Positions 23,665 to 34,074 of a stretch of DNA of 64,000 nt are shown one piece after another. Each line of letters begins with the position of its first letter. Position 1 is the stretch's first letter. Location: NCBI RefSeq assembly GCF_047675955.1, contig NC_132915.1:50854026-50918025 (forward strand). The letters are read 5' to 3'. The DNA is from Chlorocebus sabaeus (Eukaryota > Chordata > Mammalia > Primates > Cercopithecidae). The notes under the pieces were generated by a model, which worked only from the letters and a program-made list of their open reading frames with translations, did no database searches and had not been told where the DNA came from. A program made the position numbers and the translations under genes.

Positions 23665-23986
23665 GGCCGGGCGCGGTGGCTCAAGCCTGTAATCCCAGCA
23701 CTTTGGGAGGCCGAGGCGGGCGGATCACGAGGTCAGGAGATCGAGACCATCCTGGCTAACCGGGTGAAACCCCGGCTCTACTAAAAAAAATACAAAAAAA
23801 AAAAACTAGCCGGGCGCGGTGGCGGGCGCCTATAGTCCCGGTTGCTCGGGAGGCTGAGGCAGGAGAATGGCGTGAACCCGGGAGGCGGAGCTTGCAGTGA
23901 GCTGAGATCCGGCCACTGCACTCCAGCTTGGGCGACAGAGCGAGACTCCGTCTCAAAAAAAAAAAAAAAAAAAAAAAGAAAAAAAA
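23665..23986 (+). mobile_element. Young AluY (cercopithecid AluYR-like)
   Basis: Full-length Alu beginning ggccgggcgcggtggctc and ending in a long, little-interrupted A tail. It has AluY diagnostics (gatcacgaggtcaggagatc) plus 'gctcaagcctg' and 'gagatccggccactgc', which I associate with Old World monkey AluYR lineages. A perfect 16-bp TSD (aagaaagtctcaatgc) lies at 23649-23664 and 23987-24002. Many CpGs survive, so the insertion is recent. The reverse 66- and 78-codon frames are Alu noise. Confidence 0.95.
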
Positions 23987-24002
23987 AAGAAAGTCTCAAT
24001 GC

Positions 24003-24639
24003 AATGTAAATAGACATTTGTAATTTGTGGAGAGCACTCTGATTCCTAAATTCATTATGAATGACACATGAACAGTATAAGAGAAGCTTAATTTCAGCTT
24101 TTTTTTTTCTTATTTAAGAACTCACTCAAATTTCATTACAAATAGAAAAGTCAGTATTAAGTTGAATTTTCCACACAAGTAGATTTGTAATGGAAAAAGG
24201 AGATAAGTGCAACAAACTAACTCTGAATGAAATTTAGAAGTTGACTGGAAAAGCCCTTGGCTAATTTTCAGGAGAAGATCAATTCCATTCTGATTTTACT
24301 GAATGATGTGTAATTATCCTTGTCCTTAGATTTCAATTGAAAATTTCTTTTCTTCTTAAGTTCTTAAATCTGCCTTTAGTTATTTGACACAGTATGTTTG
24401 AAGTAAACACATGTGAAGTATACTCAGGGATAAAAAATGTAAATTGTTTTCCCCATCATAATTCTGTCAATTTGTGTGCATAGGTCTGCATAAATTACAT
24501 ATATTTCTTAGATTTTCTGATGCAATTTAAAAAACAACCTTCTTTTGAGATATTTCTTTTTCTGATTGTTTCTTATCCAATTTTCATTTTTAAAAAATTT
24601 TTCCAACGTTAAGACTCTTTCATATACAATTTTTTCTTT
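24003..24639. other. Unique AT-rich sequence
   Basis: No feature recognised. Confidence 0.4.
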
Positions 24640-24801
24640 GTAGACACAAGGTTTTGCTTTGCCATCCTGGACAAAGTGTCATCTTGGAGTGTAGTGGCAC
24701 AATTATAGCTCACTGTAGCCTCGAACTCCTGCGCTCAAGTGATCCTCCCATCTCACACTCTAGAATAGATGTAACTACCGGTGCCAGCCACCACACCTGG
24801 C
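24640..24801 (-). mobile_element. FLAM-type Alu monomer
   Basis: Single reverse monomer: 'cttggagtgtagtggcac', 'tatagctcactgtagcctc', ending 'ccaccacacctggc'. Only one arm is present, and it is diverged. It fits a fossil left Alu monomer; a heavily truncated AluJ is the alternative. Confidence 0.75.
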
Positions 24802-24912
24802 TTAATTTTTCCAATGACATCAGAGAAGAGAGAGGAAAAACAGGAAGTGAAACAGACAGACAGACTTGGGAATATATATAAAGGTTATTATTTTTGTTGG
24901 TTTGTTTGTTTG

Positions 24913-25440
24913 TGATCAGCGTTAACATCAAAAGTGATAAGCCATATTGATAGCATATACCCTTGATATGACTAGAATAATGCTCTACCTCTCTGGTCTT
25001 TTTTTCCAAAAACACATAATCCCCACCTAATCACGAGAAAACCATCAGCCAAATCTCAGTGAAAGAAGTTCTACAAAATGCCTGACCATAATCCTCAAAA
25101 CTACCAAGGTCATCGAAAATTAGGAAAGTCAGGGAAACAGGAGCCTATGGAAATGTGACTATTAAACGTAATGTGGTATCCTGGATGGGAACCTGGAACA
25201 GAAAAAGAATACCAGGAAAAAAATGAGAACACCTTGATAAAATATGGACTTTAATTAATAAAAATTATCAATATTGGTTCATTAATTGTGACAAATTATC
25301 TCACATTACCATACTAATGTGAGATCTTAATAATAGGGGAAGTTGGATGTGAATATATGGGAACTCTTTGAGCTGCCTTTCAATAATTCTGTTAATCAGA
25401 AACTGCTCCAAAATGTATAGTTTATTTTCTATAAGAAGCA
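24913..25440 (+). mobile_element. L1M 3' UTR fragment
   Basis: Matches the L1MC/MD-type 3' UTR: 'cccttgatatgactagaa', 'tggtatcctggatgggaac', 'caatattggttcattaattg', 'tatatgggaactctttgag'. It is parallel to the better preserved copy at 48040-49165. It contains a copy-specific perfect hairpin at 25298-25325. Confidence 0.85.
25298..25325. repeat. 11-bp perfect inverted repeat
   Basis: atctcacatta (25298-25308) and taatgtgagat (25315-25325) pair perfectly across the 6-base loop ccatac. The sister L1M copy near 49030-49050 lacks the left arm. Confidence 0.9.
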
Positions 25441-25449
25441 TATTAGCGT

Positions 25450-25535
25450 CCCTGTATAGAGGAAGAGGAGTGGGGAGGGCATTCTAGCAGAAGTTACAGC
25501 CTATGCAAAGGCATCCACGATATCATCTAGCCCAT
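25450..25535 (-). mobile_element. Possible L2 scrap
   Basis: 'gggagggcattctagcag' and 'gcctatgcaaaggcatc' resemble the reverse L2 block. Too short to be sure. Confidence 0.35.
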
Positions 25536-25648
25536 GGCTCCTCCCCTTCCATTTTATCTTTGAAGGAATCTAGACCCAGAGTCCTCAATATCCTATTCCT
25601 TAGCTCCCCCTATTCCAATGCAAATAGAATCAATGAAAGAACAATGGA

Positions 25649-27316
25649 CTCATGGATAGGAAGAATCAATATCATGAAAATGGCCATACTGCCCAAGGTT
25701 ATTTATAGATTCAATGCCATCCCCATCAAGCTACCAATGAGTTTCTTCACAGAATTGGAAAAAACTGCTTTAAAGTTCATATGGAACCAAAAAAGAGCCC
25801 GCATCTCCAAGACAATCCTAAGTCAAAAGAACAAAGCTGGAGGCATCACGCTACCTGACTTCAAACTATACTACAAGGCTACAGTAACCAAAACAGCATG
25901 GTACTGGTACCAAAACAGAGATATATAGACCAATGGAACAGAACAGAGTCCTCAGAAATAATACCACACATCCACAGCCATCTGATCTTTGACAAACCTG
26001 AGAGAAACAAGAAATGGGGAAAGGATTCCCTATTTAATAAATGGTGCTGGGAAAATTGGCTAGCCATAAGTAGAAAGCTGAAACTGGATCCTTTCCTTAC
26101 TCCTTATACGAAAATTAATTCAAGATGGATTAGAGACTTAAATGTTAGACCTAATACCATAAAAACCCTAGAGGAAAACCTAGGTAGTACCATTCAGGAC
26201 ATAGGCATGGGCAAAGACTTCATGTCTAAAACACCAAAAGCAACGGCAGCAAAAGCCAAAATTGACAAATGGGATCTCATTAAACTAAAGAGCTTCTGCA
26301 CAGCAAAAGAAACTACCATCAGAGTGAACAGGCAACCTACAGAATGGGAGAACATGTTTGCAATCTACTCATCTGACAAAGGGCTAATATCCAGAACCTA
26401 CAAAGAACTCAAACAAATTTAAGAGAAAAAAACAAACAACCCCATCAAAAAGTGGGCAAAGGATATGAACAGACATTTCTCAAAAGAAGACATTCATACA
26501 GCCAACAGACACATGAAAAAATGCTCGTCATCACCGGCCATCAGAGAAATGCAAATCAAAACCACAATGAGATACCATCTCACACCAGTTAGAATGGCAA
26601 TCATTAAAAAGTCAGGAAACAACAGGTGCTGGAGAGGATGTGGAGAAATAGGAACACTTTTACACTGTTGGTGGGATTGTAAACTAGTTCAACCATTATG
26701 GAAAACAGTATGGTGATTCCTCAAGGATCTAGAACTAGATGTACCATATAACCCAGCCATCCCATTACTGGGTATATACCCAAAGGATTATAAATCATGC
26801 TGCTATAAAGACACATGCACACGTATGTTTATTGCGGCACTATTCACAATAGCAAAGACTTGGAATCAACCCAAATGTCCATCAGTGACAGACTGGATTA
26901 AGAAAATGTGGCACATATACACCATGGAATACTATGTAGCCATAAAAAAGGATGAGTTTGTGTCCTTTGTAGGGACATGGATGCAGCTGGAAACCATCAT
27001 TCTTAGCAAACTATCACAAGAACAGAAAACCAAACACCGCATGTTCTCACTCATAGGTGGGAACTGAACAGTGGGATCACTTGGACTTGGGAAGGGGAAC
27101 ATCACACACCAGGGCCTGTCATGGGGAGGGGGGAGGGGGGAGGGATTGCATTGGGAGTTATACCTGATGTAAATGATGAGTTGATGGGTGCTGACGAGTT
27201 GATGGGTGCAGCACAGCAACATGGCACAAGTATACATATGTAACAAACCTGCACATTATGCACATGTACCCTAGAACTTAAAGTATAATAATAATAAAAA
27301 ATAAATTTAAAAAAAA
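25649..27316 (+). mobile_element. 5'-truncated young L1 (L1PA/L1CER-like)
   Basis: The last 1.67 kb of an L1: ORF2 from the end of the reverse transcriptase domain through the C-terminal region, then a 3' UTR with a G-rich polypurine run (27124-27144) and an A tail. A perfect 13-bp TSD (aaagaacaatgga) is at 25636-25648 and 27317-27329. ORF2 is dead. An extra AT dinucleotide near 25920-25926 shifts frame. A TAA at 26420-26422 replaces a sense codon. A TGA at 26714-26716 looks like CpG decay of CGA. The C-terminal CX3CX7HX4C motif is still readable in the frame starting at 26465 (residues C55, C59, H67, C72). The 3' UTR repeats the motif gagttgatgggtgc at about 27179 and 27197. Confidence 0.95.
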
Positions 27317-27329
27317 AAAGAACAATGGA

Positions 27330-27530
27330 GTTGGGAGATAGAAATCTGGGTTTCAGTTCTGTTTCTCCCACTTCCTAACCATAAGACCTTGAACAAAGTG
27401 CTTATAGTCTTTGAGCAGGTTTTGTTTGTTTGTTTGTTTGTGTTTTGTTTTGTTTTTATAGAACTAACAACTCCTGCTTAATTGGTGAGACTGTTGCAAG
27501 GATCAAAAGGGAAAACAGATGTGAAAAAAC
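27330..27530 (+). mobile_element. MIR with internal (GTTT)n
   Basis: MIR blocks 'gaaatctgggtttcag', 'cataagaccttgaacaaag' and, after an inserted GTTT/T-rich run (27419-27458), 'gagactgttgcaaggatc'. The adjacent L1 inserted at its 5' edge. Confidence 0.7.
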
Positions 27531-27864
27531 AAGTGAAAGTTGTGATTATTTTCATTTCCCACATCCTGACTGCTCTATCCATCCCCGTCCCACTCAAACC
27601 CCAGGGACAACTTTTAGTTACACTCCCTGGCTCTGCAGGATCTGGGGAGGAAAGCTTATCTTAAGTTCCCAGATTAAAGGCCCATGTGCCAAGTAGATGG
27701 CTATGTGTCTTTCTTGATCAGCCTCAGAGTGATGCTGCAACGGGTAAAATGGTAGCAGGAGCAATGAGGAATAATAAGTTTCATCCTAGGCTTCACTTGT
27801 TCGCACCTGCTAGCCTAGGAGATGATTATACTCGAGGGATTTGATGCAAGCATAGGTCAGAAAA

Positions 27865-27970
27865 CCAGGGTTCAAAACACATACACTGTATTTTGCTCCA
27901 TCAATTAGTATCTCTATTTCAGTTTTCTCATCCAAAAAATGTGGATTATATTTTCTACTCTATATACTCC
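27865..27970 (+). mobile_element. MIR fragment
   Basis: 'ccagggttcaaaac' followed by 'tttcagttttctcatcc' and 'aaatgtggattat', in MIR order. Confidence 0.65.
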
Positions 27971-28044
27971 CCATAATTCCCTAAATTTATGATAGAAAAT
28001 ACCATGTGTTAAAATTATCCCCTGACCATTGTCTCTAAAATAAG

Positions 28045-28135
28045 ATTATAATTTCCTTCATATCATAAAGCAGTTCTTGTTTATAGTTATACACTCAGTA
28101 TTTGGTATATATTAGATGTTAAACAAATGACTGGT
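28045..28135 (+). mobile_element. Possible L2 3' end
   Basis: 'acactcagtatttggtat' and 'agatgttaaacaaatgac' fit the L2 tail loosely. Confidence 0.4.
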
Positions 28136-28227
28136 AATTTTAAACTTGGAAATTCTATGTGTCAGATTTCACATCCATGACTAACTCCACTACCTCATAT
28201 AACCTTTGGAATCACTCGAGAGTGAAG

Positions 28228-28284
28228 GTAGGGGGTGAATTAATATGCTCATTTTACAACTGAGGTTCTGAGAAGTGACCAAGT
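28228..28284 (+). mobile_element. Possible MIR scrap
   Basis: 'gctcattttacaactgagg' then 'ttctgagaagtgacc' resembles the MIR core, directly before the L2. Confidence 0.45.
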
Positions 28285-28705
28285 ACATGCTTCCACCCCA
28301 GGCCCTGGCTCTTGCAAATCTGAATACCCATGTCTGGAATGCTCTGCTCCCAGACATCATAGCAGTTCACTCTCTCACCTCTTACAAGTTTTTACAGAAA
28401 TGTCACTTTCTCCTTGAGGGCTTCTCTAACCAGTCTATGCAGAATTTCAAATCTTATTCTTACCCACAACTCCCTCTTTCAAAGTCTGCTTTATTTTTGT
28501 CTATAGCAATTATTATACTCTAATTTCCTAAATAGCCTACTTTTAAATTTTGTTTATGATCTGCCTTCCCACTTCCCCTTTACATACACAGGGTCAGAAT
28601 GTAACCATCATCTGGCCAGTAAATTTTTCCTGTTTTGTTTACAGATGAATCCCCAGGACTTAGAAGAGCGTCTGGCACATTGAATGAATGAATACGTGCA
28701 TGCAT
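28285..28705 (+). mobile_element. L2 LINE 3' end
   Basis: Good L2 order: 'ctggctcttgcaaatctg', 'tggaatgctctgctccc', 'gaaatgtcactttctcc', 'gggcttctctaaccagtc', 'tctatagcaattattatac', then a tail ending in TGAA repeats. The 82-codon forward frame here is relic. Confidence 0.82.
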
Positions 28706-29221
28706 GAGTAAATGAATGGGAGTTGAGACATGGGATCTATGTTATATTCAGTTCTATCATTTTATATCAAGAAGGTTCTCTACAGTAAATAAGAGATTTT
28801 TAAATAAAGTGATCTCATATCTTTGTTGGGTTTTGTTGATATGATTGTTGTTTTATTTATCTTGTTAATGACACTTAGATTCTTTTTTTAGAGATTAGGA
28901 GTACTACTTGAACTTCAATAAGCTCTTGTATCCCCTGAATAAAATTTTAGCTGTCCAAGCTAAGTCATGGAGAAGGAATTAAAACAGAACCAGGGAAGTT
29001 TCTTTATTGCATCTTTAAAGAACGACTTGGTTACAAAAGTTCCATTTACGCTAAGAAAACACACACACGTACACACAAAATACACACAGGATGAGAATGA
29101 TGGGGGCGGAATAATTTTAAATCTCAAAAGATTAATGAGAGGGAAGTGGGACCTGAAGGTCGAAGAATGATCAGAAAAAGAATTATTTTCTCCACAGGTC
29201 TTTCCTCTTTTGCCTGTATTA
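28706..29221. other. Unique sequence
   Basis: A small CA-rich patch at 29060-29088; no other feature recognised. Confidence 0.4.
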
Positions 29222-29395
29222 GCTAAATAATTTTATTTATTTACTTTTGTTCATTTATTTTGTTTTTTGCAATTTTGTTACATGCATAGATTGCATATTG
29301 GCCAAGCGAGGCTTTTTAGGGTATTCGGCACCTGAATAACATACATTGTACCCATTAACTAATTTCTTATTCTGAACACTCAACTTGTGTTTAGT
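29222..29395 (-). mobile_element. L1 3' end fragment (L1M-like)
   Basis: 'ttttagggtattcggcacc', 'tacattgtacccattaac' and 'aatttcttattctgaacac' form the complement of an L1 3' UTR. T-rich start at 29222. Confidence 0.65.
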
Positions 29396-29908
29396 ATTCT
29401 AAAGTAAAAATAAGTAAGCCTTGGAGAACCAAATAAATTGTTAGCTATAAATGTATCCTTATGAAATAATTTATGTTCCTTTTTAATGACTTTTCACTCT
29501 AATATTTCTTAGAAGTATTCTTGTAAATGTCTAATGTAACCACAGGCTGTTGTCTTATTGGTCAATGCAAAGTAATGACTTTGTCTATTTTACTCTTGTC
29601 TGTAGTACTTCAAAATTACCTTTTCATATCCATGAACTTGAGTTGATTCTGGAGGATTTTAAAGAATTTGATGCATTTAAATATACCATTCAATTAAATT
29701 GCTCTAGTTTTTGTTTCTGTATCTATGTTCCTGAAGGTGGTTCTACTTAAATTATTAAATTGTTATAACATAATTTTTAAACATATACAAAAGTGCTTTA
29801 GATTTTCTGTGATGTGATAGAGACGAGTTTTCTTTAAATTCTAACTTTATTCACACGAATCTTTCAAGTGCGGACTGGGAATGATTTAAGAAAAGCTTAG
29901 TGCATAGG
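29396..29908. other. Unique AT-rich sequence
   Basis: No feature recognised; the 66-codon frame 29550-29750 is probably chance. Confidence 0.4.
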
Positions 29909-29978
29909 CCAGTTGTTCTCATTTTAAGAATCACACAGGAATCTTGTAAAAATGGAGATTCCTTCTAAAGCCTTATTA
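29909..29978. mobile_element. MER5 fragment
   Basis: 'ccagttgttctcattttaag' and 'aatcacacaggaatcttg' match one end of MER5A/B in the opposite sense to the 19 kb copy. Confidence 0.6.
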
Positions 29979-30095
29979 AACTATAAGCTCCACAGGAGTA
30001 AGGATTTGTCATTTTGTTCACTGTAGTATCCTCAGCACCTACAGTACCTGGAATGTAACTGGTACTCAATAAATAATGGTGAATAAATGAATGAA
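29979..30095 (+). mobile_element. L2 3' end fragment
   Basis: 'actataagctccacagg', 'gtatcctcagcacctacag', 'ggtactcaataaataatgg', then TGAA units: the classic L2 tail. Confidence 0.82.
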
Positions 30096-30279
30096 AATCT
30101 AGTATGAAGACATCATGGGAACTTGCACCTTTAAAATTCTCCTTAGTGCTTCTGTTGTAAGGGGTCCTCCTGACCCAATGACAACTGAGAAACCTTAATT
30201 TATATTCATCACTGTATAGATGTCATCACTATTGTGGGATTCTTCACTACTTAATAGTTGTATTACTTTCCTGACTTTT

Positions 30280-30690
30280 CATTCCAAACATTTTTATTGC
30301 TAGTTATAACACACAGAGAGAACTTAAATGTCAGCTTAAAAAACTATTATAAAGCAAAAAGCTGTGTAACCGTTACCCAGATCAAGAAATAGAAAGTTGA
30401 CACTCTGTAGAAGCCCCACCTTGTGACCCCTCCCTTCATAATATCCTGTTTTCCCTTAAGAGAATTGCAACCATGACTTTGCTGATACTCGGGTTCTTAC
30501 TTTTCTTTACTGTTTTCCCATCTAAACATACATCACTAAACACAATAGTTTAGTTTTGTTTATATATAAGTAGAATCATACAGTTTATATTTTTTGTGTC
30601 TGATGTTTTTTACTCAATGTATGTCTGAGCAATTCATCTAGACTACTGTGAATGTCTGTGTTTATTAATTTTCTTGCTGTTTGTAGTTCC
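30280..30690 (-). mobile_element. Ancient L1M 3' UTR
   Basis: 'tgtaaccgttacccagatc', 'gccccaccttgtgacccc', 'agtagaatcatacagttt', 'tttgtgtctgatgttttt' and 'gagcaattcatctag' follow the reverse L1ME/L1MC 3' UTR order. Confidence 0.75.
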
Positions 30691-31019
30691 AGTGTGCAAA
30701 AGAATTAATCCAAATGACCTTATCATCATTACTACAAGTGGAAGTCAAATTGAGTTTCCTTACCTTTTCATCAGCAAGGGAGAATATAAATATAAATATA
30801 GGTGATTTAGATATATAGATACCATACAAGCATGGTATATATACATCTGTACTTTAAGAGAGCATACCCAGTAAAGAAGGTGCATATATCAAGTAACAAT
30901 TTCATCAGTTTGTGTTAATCAAAGTATATAAACCTGCTACTCAGAGCCTTCAAGTGAACTGAGTTGATAAAGGCTCTCTGCCTCTTACACTTTGGGTAAC
31001 AGAGCCCAGGGAGAGTGTA

Positions 31020-31250
31020 GAGCCTAATGGACGGTGTGGGCTTTGGAGTCAGGCTACCTGGGCTAGATCACTGTCTCTTTCATTTACCATCTGTATGCCC
31101 CTGGACTACTTACTTACTCTTCCTGAATCTTGGTTTTCTTGTCTATAAAGGAGGGATTTTAATAATACTTACTTCATAGGATTGTTGCGGTAATTAAAAA
31201 AAGACAGTGTCTGAGCAGCACTTGATTAATATTGGATATGTACTACATGA
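31020..31250 (+). mobile_element. MIR
   Basis: 'gtgggctttggagtcagg', 'ctacctgggctagatcac', 'ttcttgtctataaagg', 'cttcataggattgttgcgg'. Well preserved. Confidence 0.9.
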
Positions 31251-31992
31251 TAGACCTGTCTCTAAAGACTTCTAACAGCCTTATGTGTAATTATTTCATT
31301 TGATTCTCCCTTAACTTAGAGATCCACAAAAGAAATGTGGGAAATGCAAAGATACGAAAGACCAACACAACATCACGTCTGGGTTTCTAAGATCAAATAC
31401 ATTTTATTCCAATTCTTCTGTGTATTTAAAAATAGCACAGAATAACCCCTAAAAGTGAGTTCTAAAAGGAATTTAAAGGAATACTTGTGAAGAATGCTAT
31501 TTTTAATGTCTTTATTTTCTGATGAACAATGACTCATTGCATAAATAAAATTGTCTCTTTCTCTAGTTGTTTCCTCTGAACAAAGAAGGCTTATGTCATA
31601 AAGCAGTTATGCTAGATTAAGAGCTTCTTTACCTTATTCTGGAAAACTATGCATTGTAAGTCTGGAGGAATATATTAATAAAGAAATGAACCTCAAATGA
31701 GAGCTATGATAATATGAAAAAGACTTTAGTTATAATAATGATTGTTAACATTGATTAGTTGCTCATTTTTGTACAGTAACACTAAGCACTGAAGTAAGTA
31801 CATGTGATGAGATGATGTTTTGAGATAGTAATTTTTGTTTTCCTCTGTATGTCTCTCTTTTCTTTCACCTAATTTAATTAGAAAGTCAAAGCAGAAGGAG
31901 AAATGTGGGTGAGGGGAGTGAAGGGTCTCAGCAGTAACCATTGTGATCCCACATTCCCTTCCTCCTTCCCAAACAACTGGCTATTATCTAAG
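31251..31992. other. Unique sequence
   Basis: No repeat or gene recognised. Confidence 0.4.
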
Positions 31993-32312
31993 GGTCTGGA
32001 ACAATACATTAGCCATGAGCCACATGTGCCATTGAGCATGTGAAATGTGACTAGTCTGAATTGTAATGTGCTAAGAATGTAAAATATATACCAGCCTTCA
32101 ATGACTTCATACAAAACAATTAATGTAATACACCTCATTAATTTTTGATATTGACTATATGTTGAATTGATCATATTTAAATATATTGAGTTAAACAAAA
32201 TATATCATCAAAATTAAATTCATATCTTTCTTCTAAGTTTTTAAAATGTGGCTTCTAGAAAATTGAAAATTACATATATGATTCACCTTATATTAAGAGC
32301 AGTGGTCTAGAA
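31993..32312. mobile_element. hAT-type MITE
   Basis: 'gagcatgtgaaatgtgac', 'gtctgaattgtaatgtgc', 'gagttaaacaaaatatatc', 'tttaaaatgtggcttctag' match the abundant Charlie-group element built around a 'cacatgtggctattgagc' block. The exact family name is unsure. Confidence 0.65.
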
Positions 32313-32469
32313 CCTGGAACAACTCTGAGAGTAGAGAGGCAATCTACAAAGGGCTGAGGTTAATTTACACAACAGCCAGGTGGAGTGGGAGGTCTAAAAA
32401 CAAATTAAATTGAGTTATTAAAATAAATTTCTACCTCCTACACGCCTCAGTTTTGGGGCTGATATTTAT

Positions 32470-32660
32470 AACTGTTGCACACACCCGATCTTATTTAATT
32501 TTTACCATAACCCTAAGAAAATGATATCTTTATTTTGAAGTTGAAGAAACTAAAACTTGGCTTAGTTAGTGCACTGAACCAAAATCTTAAGGCCAGTTAC
32601 TAGATCAAAGCCAGGAAGTCTGTCTCCAAGTCCATATTTTTAAGCACCATGCACTCCTGC
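32470..32660 (+). mobile_element. MIR
   Basis: 'cttatttaatttttaccat', 'gaagttgaagaaactaaaac', 'ccagttactagatcaaagcc', in MIR order. Its first 50 bases are unusually like the MIR scrap at 36067. Confidence 0.8.
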
Positions 32661-33168
32661 GACTCTAGAATATAATGCTTGCATAAAATGGTTATAAAAA
32701 TTGGTACATTGAGCATATATGATATACTCTTTCTTCTTCAAAGAACAAGCAAAACTTAACTTCTCCAAGATAACTCAATGCATGTCCCTAACTCTGAAAG
32801 ACAGAATGAGAAGATTCAAATTCTGCATCCGAAGAGGTGTCTAGGTGCTTTCAGGTTCCATTCTTAAAGCACAGAAAATAACCAATATACAATTATATAT
32901 CATTCTTACGTTATGTTTGTATAGTTCCCCACAGTTTGCAAAACTTTGATATGTATTTATGTCATTTATGTGACAAAACTTTCATATAAATTATTTCTTT
33001 AATGAAACTTGGGAACTGGGAAAGGCTGAATGACTTGCACTGGGTCTAACAACTTACAAGACTTACGCGTCTCAGACTAGCTCTCTTGCCATTGCACCGC
33101 ATTATTTTCCACAACACACCCTGTAGAAAATTAGCAAAACAAGGGCAAGGATATAATTTAGGAAGCTG
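32661..33168. other. Unique sequence
   Basis: No feature recognised beyond a possible short MIR-like echo near 32990-33070. Confidence 0.35.
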
Positions 33169-33214
<46 letters not shown>

Positions 33215-33223
33215 TTGAGAGAG
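33169..33223. repeat. (GA)n microsatellite
   Basis: GA units with few interruptions. Confidence 0.97.
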
Positions 33224-33330
33224 GATTTGGGGAACTGAATTAAGAGAAGAGGCACCATGGAAGAGGAGAACAGATAGATTTAACAGATAGTGGAAAGCAG
33301 AGTGCACATGATTTAGTGCCTTATAATTTC

Positions 33331-33719
33331 TGTGATGGGTAGTTTTGTTTGTCAACTTGGCTGGGACAAGGGATGCCCAGATACTTGGTTAAACAATATT
33401 TCTGTGTGTGTTTGTGAGAGTATTCTGGATAAATGAACATTTGAGTCCATAGACTGAGCAAAGCAGGTTGCCCAACCCAATATGGGTAGGCATCATCCAA
33501 TCTACTGAGGGATTAAATAGAACAAAACTGTGGAGAAAGGGAGAATTCTCTATCTCTGCCTGTCTTCAAGATGAGACATTGATTTTCTCCTGAATTCAGA
33601 CCTGAACTTATACCATCAGTTCTCCTGGTTTTCAGGCCTTTGGACAAGGACTAGAACTACACCACTGGCTCTCCTGGTCTCTAGCCTGTTGGTGGCTGAT
33701 TATAGGACTTCTCAGCCTC
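33331..33719 (+). mobile_element. ERVL-type (MLT2-like) LTR, 5' part
   Basis: Starts TGTGATGGGTAGTTTTG, then 'gtcaacttggctggg', 'gggatgcccagatac', 'ggcatcatccaatctac'. It is interrupted at 33719 by the THE1 element and resumes at 36003. Same LTR group as 40398-40981 and (reverse) 61550-62082. Confidence 0.82.
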
Positions 33720-34074
33720 TGTATCCGTCCATTTTCATGCTGCTGATAAAGACATACCCAAGACTGGGAAGAAAAAGAGGTTTAATTGGACTTACAGTTC
33801 CACATAACGGGGAAGGCGTCAGAATCATGGTGAGAAGCAAAAGGCACTTCTTACATAGCTGTGGCAAGAGAAAATGAGGAAGATGCAAAAGGAGAAACCC
33901 TTGATAAAACCATCAGATCTTGTGAGACTTAATCACTACCACCAGAATAGTATAGGGGAAACTGCTACCATGATTCAAATTATCTCCCACCAGGTCCCTC
34001 CCACAACACATAGGAATTATGGCAGTACAGTTCAAGATGAGATTTGGGTGGGGACACAGAGTCAAACTATATCA
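33720..34074 (-). repeat. THE1 3' LTR
   Basis: 355 bp. The element is reversed, so the left LTR is its 3' copy. It reads 'cccaagactgggaagaaaa' near one edge and 'gtcaaactatatca' at the other (complement of TGATATAGTTTGAC). Confidence 0.92.

Noticed and set aside
25503..25928. 141-codon frame as a possible gene
   Set aside because: The first third is flank and the rest is L1 ORF2. It ends at the frameshift in the inserted L1.
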